Positions 1 to 6,888 are shown, counted from the stretch's first letter. The stretch: 11,687 nucleotides of DNA from JAWLBW01 sp041687475 (GCA_041687475.1 JAWLBW010000131.1:1-11687); one strand, 5' to 3'. Translations and numbers: made by a program. The notes: generated by a model not told the origin, from the letters alone.

Positions 1-40
1 GGGGGCCGCGCGTGATTCACGCTTCGGATTCCGGCCGTGA

Positions 41-88
41 GGCCCCCTTTCAGGGGGCAAGTGTGTCGATTCCGCGCCGGTCGGGGGT
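41..88. repeat. Two-copy intergenic repeat, copy A
   Basis: The block starts with GGCCCCCTTTCAGGGGGCA (41-59), which folds into a GCCCCC/GGGGGC hairpin with a five-base TTTCA loop. After an unlike spacer comes CCGGTCGGGGGT (77-88). The same two blocks, in the same order and orientation, recur at 7014-7032 and 7048-7059. The spacer differs in sequence and, by two bases, in length. There is no T-run after the hairpin on either strand, so it is not a standard intrinsic terminator. It is probably a short dispersed intergenic repeat of this genome. Confidence 0.7.
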
Positions 89-112
89 GTCGCCGAGCAG
101 CCGGGTACTCGT

Positions 113-131
113 CGGCCAAATGATTTGGCCG
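113..131. repeat. Perfect hairpin, 8-bp stem, TGA triloop
   Basis: CGGCCAAA (113-120) and TTTGGCCG (124-131) are exact reverse complements separated by TGA. This is the first of a run of compact inverted repeats that fills the non-coding stretch up to 323. Confidence 0.8.
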
Positions 132-179
132 CCCAAAAAGTGAGGATTCGGGGCTGATTGGCGCCGCCTCTCCCCCAAA

Positions 180-197
180 CCCCCATTAACATGGGGG
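180..197. repeat. Perfect hairpin, 7-bp stem, TAAC loop
   Basis: CCCCCAT (180-186) pairs exactly with ATGGGGG (191-197) around TAAC. Its last two bases are also the first two of the outer arm of the cloverleaf-like element that follows. The two structures therefore compete or are stacked end to end. Confidence 0.8.
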
Positions 198-285
198 ATT
201 AACGGATCGCTGCCTCCGGCAGCGGCCATTATACCCGCAGTACTTCACCTTGATGATGCCGCTGCAAGCGGCAATCCGTTAATCC
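196..285. other. Cloverleaf-like inverted-repeat array
   Basis: The outer arms GGATTAACGGAT (196-207) and ATCCGTTAATCC (274-285) are a perfect 12-bp inverted repeat. Directly inside each arm, with no unpaired base, sits a further perfect hairpin. One is CGCTGCC/GGCAGCG with loop TCC (208-224). The other is TGCCGCT/AGCGGCA with loop GCA (257-273). The 32 bases between them (225-256) stay unpaired by eye. Outer stem, two inner stems and an open segment make a branched fold, either as single-stranded DNA or as RNA. No terminal target duplication is visible. It could be a REP- or MITE-like element, a recombination or replication site, or a structured RNA. Confidence 0.65.
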
Positions 286-302
286 GCCTGCCTGGCGGGC
301 GG
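284..302. repeat. Hairpin, 7-bp stem with one G-T pair
   Basis: CCGCCTG (284-290) pairs with CGGGCGG (296-302) around CCTGG, with one G-T wobble. It begins on the last two bases of the cloverleaf outer arm, so the array is continuous. Confidence 0.6.
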
Positions 303-306
303 TCAA

Positions 307-323
307 CCACGCCTGCGGCGTGG
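307..323. repeat. Perfect hairpin, 7-bp stem, TGC triloop
   Basis: CCACGCC (307-313) and GGCGTGG (317-323) are exact reverse complements around TGC. This is the last member of the hairpin run. Its triloop geometry matches the hairpins at 113, 208 and 257. Confidence 0.8.
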
Positions 324-770
324 AATGGCCGATTCGTCAATAGCCAATGCTGAATCCGCCCACCAGGTCACACGGCTCCCCTCCGCCTCCAACCCGTGTG
401 GGCCGGGTCCGTATCGGCGAGCCTGTCCCGAGTGAAAGGAGCGATGCGTATGGAGGAAGGAGGGGAAGCTCGTACATCAATGGAAACCGGAAGCAGGGGA
501 GGAAGCGGGATCGCCCAGGCCGTGCTGCACGCGCCGGACGCCGGCCCCCTCACCTTGCCGAACGACTGAAATACTCCCCCAAGGGAGTGGGCACGACCAC
601 CGTAGCCTGCCGTATGTCTCCGGTCACAAGTTTCCTTCCACCGACCGGACGTCAATGGTAGGGCAAGTATAACCAGCAGCAATTGACGTATCACCTTTCA
701 CCTATCACGTATCACTTTCGTCTACCGTGCACCACGCCCCCAGACCGTGCAAGCCGACCACACGTACCGG
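324..770. other. Non-coding stretch without a recognised gene
   Basis: No open frame here has protein-like composition; the longest ones are Arg/Pro/Gly-rich shadows. A strongly purine-rich tract runs from about 431 to 511. Scattered inverted repeats are CACACGG/CCGTGTG (369-375 with 394-400), ACTCCC/GGGAGT around CCAA (573-588) and CCGGTC/GACCGG (620-625 with 643-648). Three copies of TATCAC lie at 689, 703 and 710. The stretch could encode a structured RNA or be a degraded element. I recognise no known RNA family. Confidence 0.5.
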
Positions 771-776
771 TATACT
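771..776 (+). promoter_or_regulatory. Candidate -10 box of the kinase-helicase-SWIM operon
   Basis: TATACT matches the sigma-70 -10 consensus at five of six bases and lies 31 bp before the kinase start codon. No convincing -35 hexamer is found 16-18 bp upstream. The site rests on the -10 box and its position alone. Confidence 0.35.
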
Positions 777-807
777 ATGGTTTTCGCCCCTTTCCGGAGT
801 TCACGTC

Positions 808-1800
808 ATGTCGCAAGCCCGCCCCGTCGATGTCTACGCCCTGGGAAACGGTATCGTCGATCACCTGGTCTCGGTTACCGATGTCGAAATCGAAGAGCTG
901 CGCCTGCAGAAGGGCGGCATGGCCCTGACCGATGAAGCGGGACAGAAGACCATTCACGACTACCTGGGCGAGCGCGAAGCGCGCATTCACGCCGGCGGTT
1001 CGGCAGCGAACACCATCATCGGCGTCGCGCAGCTGGGCGGAAAGGGTGCATACGCCTGTTCGCTCGGCAATGACTCGGCCGGTACCTTCTACGCCGAGGA
1101 TTTCGGACGCTACGGCGTGACCCTGACGGGGGGAACCAAGGAAGGCACCACCGCCACCTGTCTCGTGCTCATTACCCCCGACGGCGAACGCACCATGAAC
1201 ACCCACCTGGGTATTTCGAGCGCGCTGGACGACAACGACATCTCCGAAGAGGAAATCGGTCGCTCGTCCTGGCTGTATGTCGAAGGCTATCTGTTCTCGT
1301 CCGATTCGGCCCGCGCCGCCGCCTTCCGCGCCATGGAAACGGCCAAGCGCCTCGGCACCAAAGTCGCCATCACGTTCTCGGACGGCTTCATCGTCGACGC
1401 CTTCGGCGACGACCTGCGGCGTTCGGTGCGCGAGTATGCCGATCTGGTCTTCGCCAACCAGCGCGAAGCCGCCGTGTACACCGGCCTGCGCGAACCCGAC
1501 CTGGCCATTGAGGCCATTCGCAAGGATTGCGAGCATGTGTGCGTGACCCACGGCGGCGACGGCTCCTTCGTCTGTCTTGACGGTGAAATTCGCCACGTAC
1601 CGGCCTTTCCGGCCACGCCCATCGACCTGACCGGCGCTGGCGACCTGTACGCCGCCGGCGTGCTGTACGGCCTGAACCACGGACTGTCGGCCGTCGACGC
1701 GGCCCGCCTCGGTTCGCGTATCGCCCACAAGGTGGTGCTGCAGGTGGGCGCACGCCTGCCGGGCACGCTCGAAGGCGAAGTGGCCTGGGTACGCGGCTGA
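808..1800 (+). CDS. PfkB-family kinase, adenosine-kinase-like
   Basis: A 330-residue cytoplasmic kinase of the ribokinase/PfkB fold, which transfers phosphate from ATP to a nucleoside or sugar hydroxyl. The N-terminus (YALGNGIVDHLVSV) carries the strand and Asp usual for this fold. G63-G64-S-A-A-N68 is the substrate-side glycine motif, in the GGSAAN form common in adenosine kinases. D273-L-T-G-A-G-D279 is the PfkB signature 2 anion hole, with D279 the expected catalytic base. Length is normal for the family. I chose ATG 808 because GGAG sits eight bases upstream and the protein then begins just before the first core strand; an in-frame ATG at 727 lacks this. It is the first gene of a tight cluster, with the helicase starting 22 bp after its stop. 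Adenosine is the best substrate guess, but another PfkB substrate remains possible. Confidence 0.88.
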   Translation: MSQARPVDVYALGNGIVDHLVSVTDVEIEELRLQKGGMALTDEAGQKTIHDYLGEREARIHAGGSAANTIIGVAQLGGKGAYACSLGNDSAGTFYAEDFGRYGVTLTGGTKEGTTATCLVLITPDGERTMNTHLGISSALDDNDISEEEIGRSSWLYVEGYLFSSDSARAAAFRAMETAKRLGTKVAITFSDGFIVDAFGDDLRRSVREYADLVFANQREAAVYTGLREPDLAIEAIRKDCEHVCVTHGGDGSFVCLDGEIRHVPAFPATPIDLTGAGDLYAAGVLYGLNHGLSAVDAARLGSRIAHKVVLQVGARLPGTLEGEVAWVRG

Positions 1801-1822
1801 TATTCGCGCAAAGGCCGTCTGC

Positions 1823-4483
1823 ATGGGAAATGTCGAGCTGACCCTGTCTCCGTCGGGTAGTCTGCTACTCGAACCGACCGACGACACTGCCGGTTGGCCC
1901 GAGTCCGATCGTTTCTCGACGGAGCTGGCCCAGGCCCTGTCCCGGAGCACCGGTGAAGGGCTGCTTTGGTTGGGGCGACTTCGCAATGAACAGGAGCTTC
2001 CGGCAGAAGCGGCGTACTGGCGGCGTTTTGCCCGCGCCTGGCTGACCGCGGTGTGCCTCAACCCCGAGCTCGAGCAGCAACGCGAGAAGCTGCGGGTGCC
2101 TTTTCCCCATGAAAGCATGCGGGAATGGCCCGAGCAGGCCCCGCCCATGCGAGGGGGCGAGTACCTGTCGCCCGAAGTGCTGGCGCATGGTTGGGAGCAG
2201 TTGAACACGGCTTTCGCCGCGCATGCAGCCGCTTTCGAAGGCAGCATGCAGGAACTGTTGGGCAGCTGGGACCCCGTTCTGCATGTCATCGGCCGGGTGT
2301 ACTTTCATCTGGCCGAGAACAAGAACGACGCAGAGCGGCCCTTTGCCTTTCTTGCGACCTATACGAGCGGAGTGTCGGCGGCCGGCAAGGCACAGCATGT
2401 CAAGCTGAAGCATGCCCTCGAAGAGTATGCGGGTGCACGCAACAAGGCGGCGCTGGCACGATTGTTGACGCCGGTAAGCGAAGCCGCGAAGGAAAGTGCG
2501 TTCGTCAAGGAACTTGTCGAGTCGGGCCGTCTTTTTCGTCCCCTGGCGTTGACCCCGACCGAAGCCTATCGGTTCCTGCGCGACATTCCGGTCTGCGAGC
2601 GAGCCGGACTGCTGTGCCGCGTTCCCGACTGGTGGAAGGCGCGCTCCCGCGTGCAGGTCGGCGTATCGGTCGGCTCAAAGGGGCCCGCGGGATTGGGGCT
2701 CGACGCGCTGGTTTCCTTCTCGGTCGACGTGGCCCTCGATGGTGAACCACTCGACCCCCACGAATGGAAGCAGATCGCGAAGCAGTCGGAAGGACTGGCC
2801 CTCATCAGGGGACGCTGGGTCGAACTCGACGGCGCGCGGCTGAAGGAAGTGCTCACGCACTGGCGTAAGGTCGAAAAGGCCGCGTCCGACGGACTGTCGT
2901 TCGGCGAGGCCATGCGCATGTTGGCCGGTCTCGACCAGCACGCGCACCGGCAGCCGGGGGGCGTCGACAACGAGTGGGTCGACGTGCAGGCGGGAACGTG
3001 GCTGCGCGAGGTGCTGGAGAAGCTGCGGAATCCCGAAGCCGTCGGCAACATGAAGGTCAAATCGGGATTCAAGGCAACCCTGCGGCCGTATCAGGAAGTC
3101 GGCTTCCGGTGGATGTGGTTTCTCCAATCGTTGGGCCTTGGGGCCTGTCTCGCCGACGACATGGGTCTCGGCAAGACGGTGCAGGTGTTGGCGTTGCTGC
3201 ACAACCTGTACGAGCCGAAGCGAAGCCCCAGCCTGCTGGTGGTGCCCGCATCGCTGTTGGGTAACTGGCAGGCCGAATGTGCGCGTTTCGCGCCGAAGCT
3301 CCCTGTCTCGTTCGTCCACCCCAGCATGGGCGAGTGCTCGCCCCGCGACTGGAAAAATCAGGCCCTCGTAGTTACCACCTATAACTACCTGGTTCGCACG
3401 CCTTCGCTGGGCAAGCAGCGGTGGGATCTGGTCATTCTCGACGAGGCGCAGGCCGTCAAAAACCCGGGCACCAGGCAATCGCAGGCCGTCAAGGCTCTCA
3501 ACTGCCGCACGCGTGTGGCGCTGACCGGTACGCCGATTGAGAACCGATTGACCGATCTGTGGTCATTGTTCGACTTCCTCAATCCCGGATTGCTGGGATC
3601 TTTGAAGGCATTCGAGCGGCTGGCGAAGAAAGAGAGTGTTGCGGCCGGGCATGCGGCGGTGCGGCAGCTTGTGCGTCCGTACATTCTGCGGCGCATGAAG
3701 ACCGACAAGGCCATCATCTCCGACCTGCCCGACAAGACCGAAATGACCGCCTTCTGCCGCCTGTCGAAGCCCCAGGCCGTGCTGTACCAGAAGTCGATTG
3801 ACGAGCTGGCCCGCAAGCTTGAAACGGTCGACGGCATGGAGCGGCGGGGCCTGGTTCTGGCTTACCTGCAGCGGCTGAAGCAGATCTGTAATCACCCCTC
3901 GCAGTGGCTGGGCGACGAGCACTTCAAGCCTGCCGACAGCGGCAAGTTCGCCCGGCTGGCCGAGCTCTGCGGACCCATCGCGGCGCGGCAGGAGAAGGCG
4001 CTGATTTTTACCCAGTTCCAGACGATGACCGAGCCGCTTCGCCGTTACCTCGAATCGGTTTTCCGCCGGCAGGGACTTGTGCTGCACGGTGCGACGCCGG
4101 TCAAGGAACGCAAGGCACTTGTCGAACGCTTTCAGCAAGACGAGCGCGTCGGCTTCTTCGTCATCTCGGTCAAGGCCGGTGGGGTGGGGCTGAACCTGAC
4201 CGCCGCCTCGCACGTCGTTCACTTCGATCGGTGGTGGAATCCGGCCGTCGAAAACCAGGCCACCGACCGCGCCTATCGTATCGGACAGAAGAACCCGGTC
4301 GTTGTGCACAAGTTCGTTTGCAAGGGTACGCTCGAAGAGCGTATCGACGCCATGCTGCAGTCGAAACGGCAGCTTGCCGACAATGTTCTGGCCGGTACGG
4401 GCGAAGCCTTGCTGACCGAACTCGGCAACGCCGAACTCATGCAGGTGCTTTCACTCGATGCGGCGGCCCTCGAGGCCGTCTGA
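1823..4483 (+). CDS. SNF2/RapA-type superfamily 2 helicase
   Basis: An 886-residue ATP-driven DNA translocase of the bacterial SNF2 type, cytoplasmic. Residues about 1-290 are a poorly conserved N-terminal region. About 293-420 resembles the SNF2-associated domain found in bacterial members (pattern GLALIRGRWVELD). The motor follows: Walker A D446-M-G-L-G-K451-T, Walker B D540-E-A-Q, motif III LTGTP at 567-571, and the second RecA lobe with FTQF near 729. GVGLNL at 787-792 and DRAYRIGQ at 815-822 are hallmark SNF2 motifs V and VI. All catalytic motifs look intact. The start at 1823 has AAAGG eight bases upstream. Its stop is 13 bp before the SWIM-protein start, and SNF2/SWIM gene pairs recur in bacteria (YwqA/YwqB in Bacillus). 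Likely roles are remodelling of protein-DNA complexes, repair or transcription recycling; the exact target cannot be read from sequence. Confidence 0.93.
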   Translation: MGNVELTLSPSGSLLLEPTDDTAGWPESDRFSTELAQALSRSTGEGLLWLGRLRNEQELPAEAAYWRRFARAWLTAVCLNPELEQQREKLRVPFPHESMREWPEQAPPMRGGEYLSPEVLAHGWEQLNTAFAAHAAAFEGSMQELLGSWDPVLHVIGRVYFHLAENKNDAERPFAFLATYTSGVSAAGKAQHVKLKHALEEYAGARNKAALARLLTPVSEAAKESAFVKELVESGRLFRPLALTPTEAYRFLRDIPVCERAGLLCRVPDWWKARSRVQVGVSVGSKGPAGLGLDALVSFSVDVALDGEPLDPHEWKQIAKQSEGLALIRGRWVELDGARLKEVLTHWRKVEKAASDGLSFGEAMRMLAGLDQHAHRQPGGVDNEWVDVQAGTWLREVLEKLRNPEAVGNMKVKSGFKATLRPYQEVGFRWMWFLQSLGLGACLADDMGLGKTVQVLALLHNLYEPKRSPSLLVVPASLLGNWQAECARFAPKLPVSFVHPSMGECSPRDWKNQALVVTTYNYLVRTPSLGKQRWDLVILDEAQAVKNPGTRQSQAVKALNCRTRVALTGTPIENRLTDLWSLFDFLNPGLLGSLKAFERLAKKESVAAGHAAVRQLVRPYILRRMKTDKAIISDLPDKTEMTAFCRLSKPQAVLYQKSIDELARKLETVDGMERRGLVLAYLQRLKQICNHPSQWLGDEHFKPADSGKFARLAELCGPIAARQEKALIFTQFQTMTEPLRRYLESVFRRQGLVLHGATPVKERKALVERFQQDERVGFFVISVKAGGVGLNLTAASHVVHFDRWWNPAVENQATDRAYRIGQKNPVVVHKFVCKGTLEERIDAMLQSKRQLADNVLAGTGEALLTELGNAELMQVLSLDAAALEAV

Positions 4484-4496
4484 CCACAGGTTCGCC

Positions 4497-5639
4497 ATGG
4501 CAAGATGGAGCTATGACCCATATCCACCCTACGTGCCTGTCGCCGAGCGACGCCGCAAGGCGGAAGAGCTTGTAAGGAAGCTGGCGAAAAAGGGTGAGCA
4601 GCTTGCCCCGGTGCGTACAAGCGGCCGCAAAATCGCCGTTTCATGGTGGGGGCAGGCCTGGTGTCGCAATCTCGAGCGATATTCCGATTACGCCAACCGA
4701 CTTCCTCGCGGACGTTCGTATCTCAGCCACGGTGCGGTGGTCGACCTGCAGATCGAGCCGGGCCTGGTGCGGGCACGGGTGCTCGGCTCCGAGCTGTACG
4801 AGGTTGAAGTCAAGATTGCCGAACTTGACGGCAAGCGTTGGAAGGCGCTCGTCGCCCAGACTTCCGGTCAGTTTCACTCGATGGTAGAGCTGCTGGCCGG
4901 CCGGTTTTCCGACGAAGTCATGGCGCTCTTCGTCGACCCGAAAACGGGCCTGTTTCCCAAGCCGAAAGATATCGATCTCGAATGCAGTTGCCCCGATTGG
5001 GCCTCGATGTGCAAGCATGTGGCCGCGGTGCTGTACGGCGTCGGCGTTCGCCTCGACGACGAGCCTGTACTTCTCTTCCGCCTGCGCAATGTGCCCGAAG
5101 AAGATCTCATTGCAACGGCTGCCTCGGCCGACACCTATCTGAATCAGGGCGAAGACGAGTTCACGCTGGGCGAAGACGGCCTGGGCGATTTGTTCGGGAT
5201 CGATCTGGCGAGCGAATCCGAGACGGAGAGTGTTCAACCGAAAAGTACGTCGACCCGGGCCAAGGGGTCGGCGACGCGAAAACGGACAAACAGCACCACC
5301 GGATCGGCCAAAACCGCTAAGACTGCGCGAAAGAAGAAGACGACGAAAGTCGAGGCCTCGACCAGAACAGGTAAGGCTGCCAAGAGCCTTCCGAAGACTG
5401 CTGCGAAGACCCCTCGGAAGACCGCTGCGAAGGCTGCGCCCACGCCTGAAGGCAAGCCGGCGCGAAAGGCGACGCCATCGGTGGAAAAGCCGGCGAAACG
5501 GAAGCAGGCGGCGTCGACGAAAACGCGCGCAAAGAAAGCGCAGACTCCCCAGAAAACGTCCACGGCCTCGGCGAAGAAACCGTCTTCGGCCGCAACGGCA
5601 AAAGCGAAACCCAGAGCGAGGAAGAAACGCGCATCCTGA
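4497..5639 (+). CDS. SWIM zinc-finger protein with histone-H1-like tail
   Basis: A 380-residue protein in two parts. Residues 1-247 are a bacterial SWIM-domain protein: an aromatic N-terminus (MARWSYDPYPPYVPV), a conserved GQAWCRNLE segment, then the zinc ligands C163-S-C165 with C172-K-H174, the exact CxCx(n)CxH SWIM pattern. An acidic linker follows. Residues 248-380 are a low-complexity tail of Lys, Ala, Thr, Pro and Arg; by my count it has 30 Lys and 12 Arg against three Glu and no Asp, with repeated AAK, KTP and KPA words as in histone H1 or AlgP-type tails. ATG 4497 is preferred over 4458, which lies inside the helicase gene: AGG sits six bases upstream and the family-like protein begins there. 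It lies 13 bp behind the SNF2 gene and is probably its partner, with the tail binding DNA nonspecifically. Confidence 0.88.
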   Translation: MARWSYDPYPPYVPVAERRRKAEELVRKLAKKGEQLAPVRTSGRKIAVSWWGQAWCRNLERYSDYANRLPRGRSYLSHGAVVDLQIEPGLVRARVLGSELYEVEVKIAELDGKRWKALVAQTSGQFHSMVELLAGRFSDEVMALFVDPKTGLFPKPKDIDLECSCPDWASMCKHVAAVLYGVGVRLDDEPVLLFRLRNVPEEDLIATAASADTYLNQGEDEFTLGEDGLGDLFGIDLASESETESVQPKSTSTRAKGSATRKRTNSTTGSAKTAKTARKKKTTKVEASTRTGKAAKSLPKTAAKTPRKTAAKAAPTPEGKPARKATPSVEKPAKRKQAASTKTRAKKAQTPQKTSTASAKKPSSAATAKAKPRARKKRAS

Positions 5640-5698
5640 TAGGATTTCCTCCCAAGGTCCGAATTTCCGGAAGGCGCCGGGCCCCGTCCGTCAACGCG

Positions 5699-6115
5699 TC
5701 ACTGCACCGCAATCGACCACGAGGGCATCAGCTCGTCGAAGTCGGTTCGGCGGTTCGACGGTGCGTCGGTGGCCGGATCGAGCACCACGGGGTTGCCGTT
5801 CTCTCGTTCAAAGACGACCCAGTGCCACTGCGGCCTGCCTTCGGCATTGGACTCATACACCGCCAGCAGTGCCCGGTCGGAAAGATCGTGCCACCCGGTG
5901 AACGGTCGTTCGCCCGGCGATGCGTGCAGACCGTAGGCGTCAAGCAATCTGCGCACGTAGTCGGTTTCCGAATACAGACGTCGATCGTCGGCCGAAATAC
6001 CCATGCCGGCGGCCGTTTCGCGCACGGTATCGTAGTCGGTGCCGGCCAGCATGGCCACGGAGGCGATGCCGCACCCGGTCGGATGTTTCTGTCGTACCAC
6101 GTCCATGCAAGACAT
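5699..6115 (-). CDS. Small C39-like cysteine peptidase
   Basis: A 138-residue stand-alone papain-fold peptidase resembling the peptidase C39 and C39-like families. The N-terminus reads QKHPTGCGIASVAMLAG: the Gln is the expected oxyanion-hole residue and C15 the nucleophile. H98 in WHWVVF and D113 in VVLDP complete the catalytic triad in the expected order and spacing. There is no signal peptide, membrane helix or ABC-transporter domain, unlike bacteriocin-exporting C39 proteins, so it is probably cytoplasmic. The start at 6115 is chosen because GGAAG lies about six bases upstream. A start nine bases further in (6106) is possible, while longer forms add unlike sequence. It converges on the SWIM gene with a 59-bp gap. 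Substrate is unknown; no double-glycine leader peptide is seen nearby. Confidence 0.8.
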   Translation of the reverse strand: MSCMDVVRQKHPTGCGIASVAMLAGTDYDTVRETAAGMGISADDRRLYSETDYVRRLLDAYGLHASPGERPFTGWHDLSDRALLAVYESNAEGRPQWHWVVFERENGNPVVLDPATDAPSNRRTDFDELMPSWSIAVQ

Positions 6116-6140
6116 CGTAGTCTTCCGCAGCCGATATGCG

Positions 6141-6251
6141 AGCGCATGCGCTTTCCGGTGGAATGGCCGGGCCGCATGCGGTATCCAATCTACAGGAACC
6201 GACCTTGCCCCGGCAGCGACCGGCGACTGTGAAACTTCCGACCAGGCATGC
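6141..6251. promoter_or_regulatory. GCATGC-centred palindromes in a divergent promoter region
   Basis: AGCGCATGCGCT (6141-6152) and CCGCATGCGG (6172-6181) are perfect palindromes with the same GCATGC core and centres exactly 30 bp apart, roughly three helical turns. A third GCATGC core lies at 6246-6251 without extended symmetry. All lie in the 200-bp gap between the divergent peptidase and membrane-protein genes. They could bind a dimeric regulator of one or both genes; no bona fide -35/-10 pair could be fixed here. Confidence 0.4.
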
Positions 6252-6315
6252 AGAGTCGTTCGGTCCCGCATGGTAAGCTTTGATATACCTTCTTTCTTCC
6301 CCCTGAGGAGGACCC

Positions 6316-6882
6316 ATGAGCGCAAATTCCCATCAACGAAGTGTTCCCCGTGCCGTTTCCGTCGGCGCAATCCTGGCATTGCTGGCCGTGTTTTTCGGCT
6401 TCGGCCTGGGCGGCGTATTCGGCGCCAATGAGGCCGCCATCAAAGGCAAGCTGGCCGACTCGGGCAATGCAGCGCTCGCCACGGTTTACCAGGGCGATAC
6501 CGCCAAGAAGGATGCGGTCGTATCGAAGTCGTGGTCGTACATGAAGCGCGCCCACCTGCACGGCGGCGCCATCGGCGCGGCTGCCCTCGCCTCCATCGGC
6601 GCGCTGGTTCTGCTGACGGGCCTCGGCGTGTTGGCGCAGGTCAGTGCGGTTGCGTTCGGCGCGGGCGGCCTGTTCTACGGTCTGTTCTGGCTCATGGCCG
6701 GTTTTGCGGCCCCCGGACTTGGTGGAACCGACGCGGCCAAAGCGGCGTATGAGTGGATTGCCGTTCCCGGCGCCGGACTCAGCATGATCGGCGTCGTGGG
6801 TTCGCTGGTGTCCATCGCCAAGGACTCCCTGTTCGCGAAGCCGGCGGCATCGGCTTCGACCCAGGAGCGGCAGACCGTCTGA
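6316..6882 (+). CDS. Four-helix integral membrane protein, function unknown
   Basis: A 188-residue protein. Four hydrophobic segments are visible at about residues 14-36, 83-108, 110-132 and 147-168, which suggests an inner-membrane protein with a polar loop of about 45 residues between the first two. The motif KRAHLHGG sits at the mouth of the second helix and gives two histidines (H80, H82) that could bind a metal or haem; this is inference only. The C-terminal 20 residues are polar. The start is well supported by GAGGAGG six bases before ATG, the strongest ribosome binding site in the window. It is divergent from the C39-like peptidase and convergent with the lipoprotein at 7059. I do not recognise the family. 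Confidence 0.82.
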   Translation: MSANSHQRSVPRAVSVGAILALLAVFFGFGLGGVFGANEAAIKGKLADSGNAALATVYQGDTAKKDAVVSKSWSYMKRAHLHGGAIGAAALASIGALVLLTGLGVLAQVSAVAFGAGGLFYGLFWLMAGFAAPGLGGTDAAKAAYEWIAVPGAGLSMIGVVGSLVSIAKDSLFAKPAASASTQERQTV

Positions 6883-6888
6883 ACGTGC

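Noticed and set aside
1..143. 3' end of a gene entering from the left edge
   Set aside because: All three plus frames reach a stop by 145, and the short translations have no motif. A gene end at the TGA at 38-40, just before the repeat, is possible but cannot be supported.
400..560. Possible group II intron, SRP RNA or RNase P fragment
   Set aside because: Words such as GAAAGGAGCGATGCG and GGAAGCAGGGGAGGAAG hint at structured RNA, but I could not assemble a domain V hairpin, an SRP Alu or loop core, or RNase P conserved segments.
347..694. Overlapping open frames on both strands (about 104 and 108 codons)
   Set aside because: Translations are Arg/Pro/Gly-rich without motifs, no clear ribosome binding site precedes either start, and they cover each other. 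I treat the stretch as non-coding.
775..2289. 504-codon open frame on the minus strand
   Set aside because: It lies antisense to the kinase and the helicase start, both of which have clear family motifs. Long antisense frames are expected from the high GC at third positions, and its translation shows no recognisable domain.
2675..4309. Two long minus-strand frames inside the helicase gene (2675-3478 and 3563-4309)
   Set aside because: Both are antisense to intact SNF2 motor motifs and have no start site or motif of their own.
4458..4496. Upstream start for the SWIM protein at 4458
   Set aside because: It would overlap the end of the helicase gene and add 13 residues of unlike sequence; ATG 4497 has its own ribosome binding site and a family-like N-terminus.
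5238..5636. Frameshift as the origin of the basic tail of the SWIM protein
   Set aside because: The Lys/Ala/Thr pattern is self-consistent to the stop codon in this frame and resembles H1-like tails, whereas the other frames give Arg-rich or acidic shadows of it.
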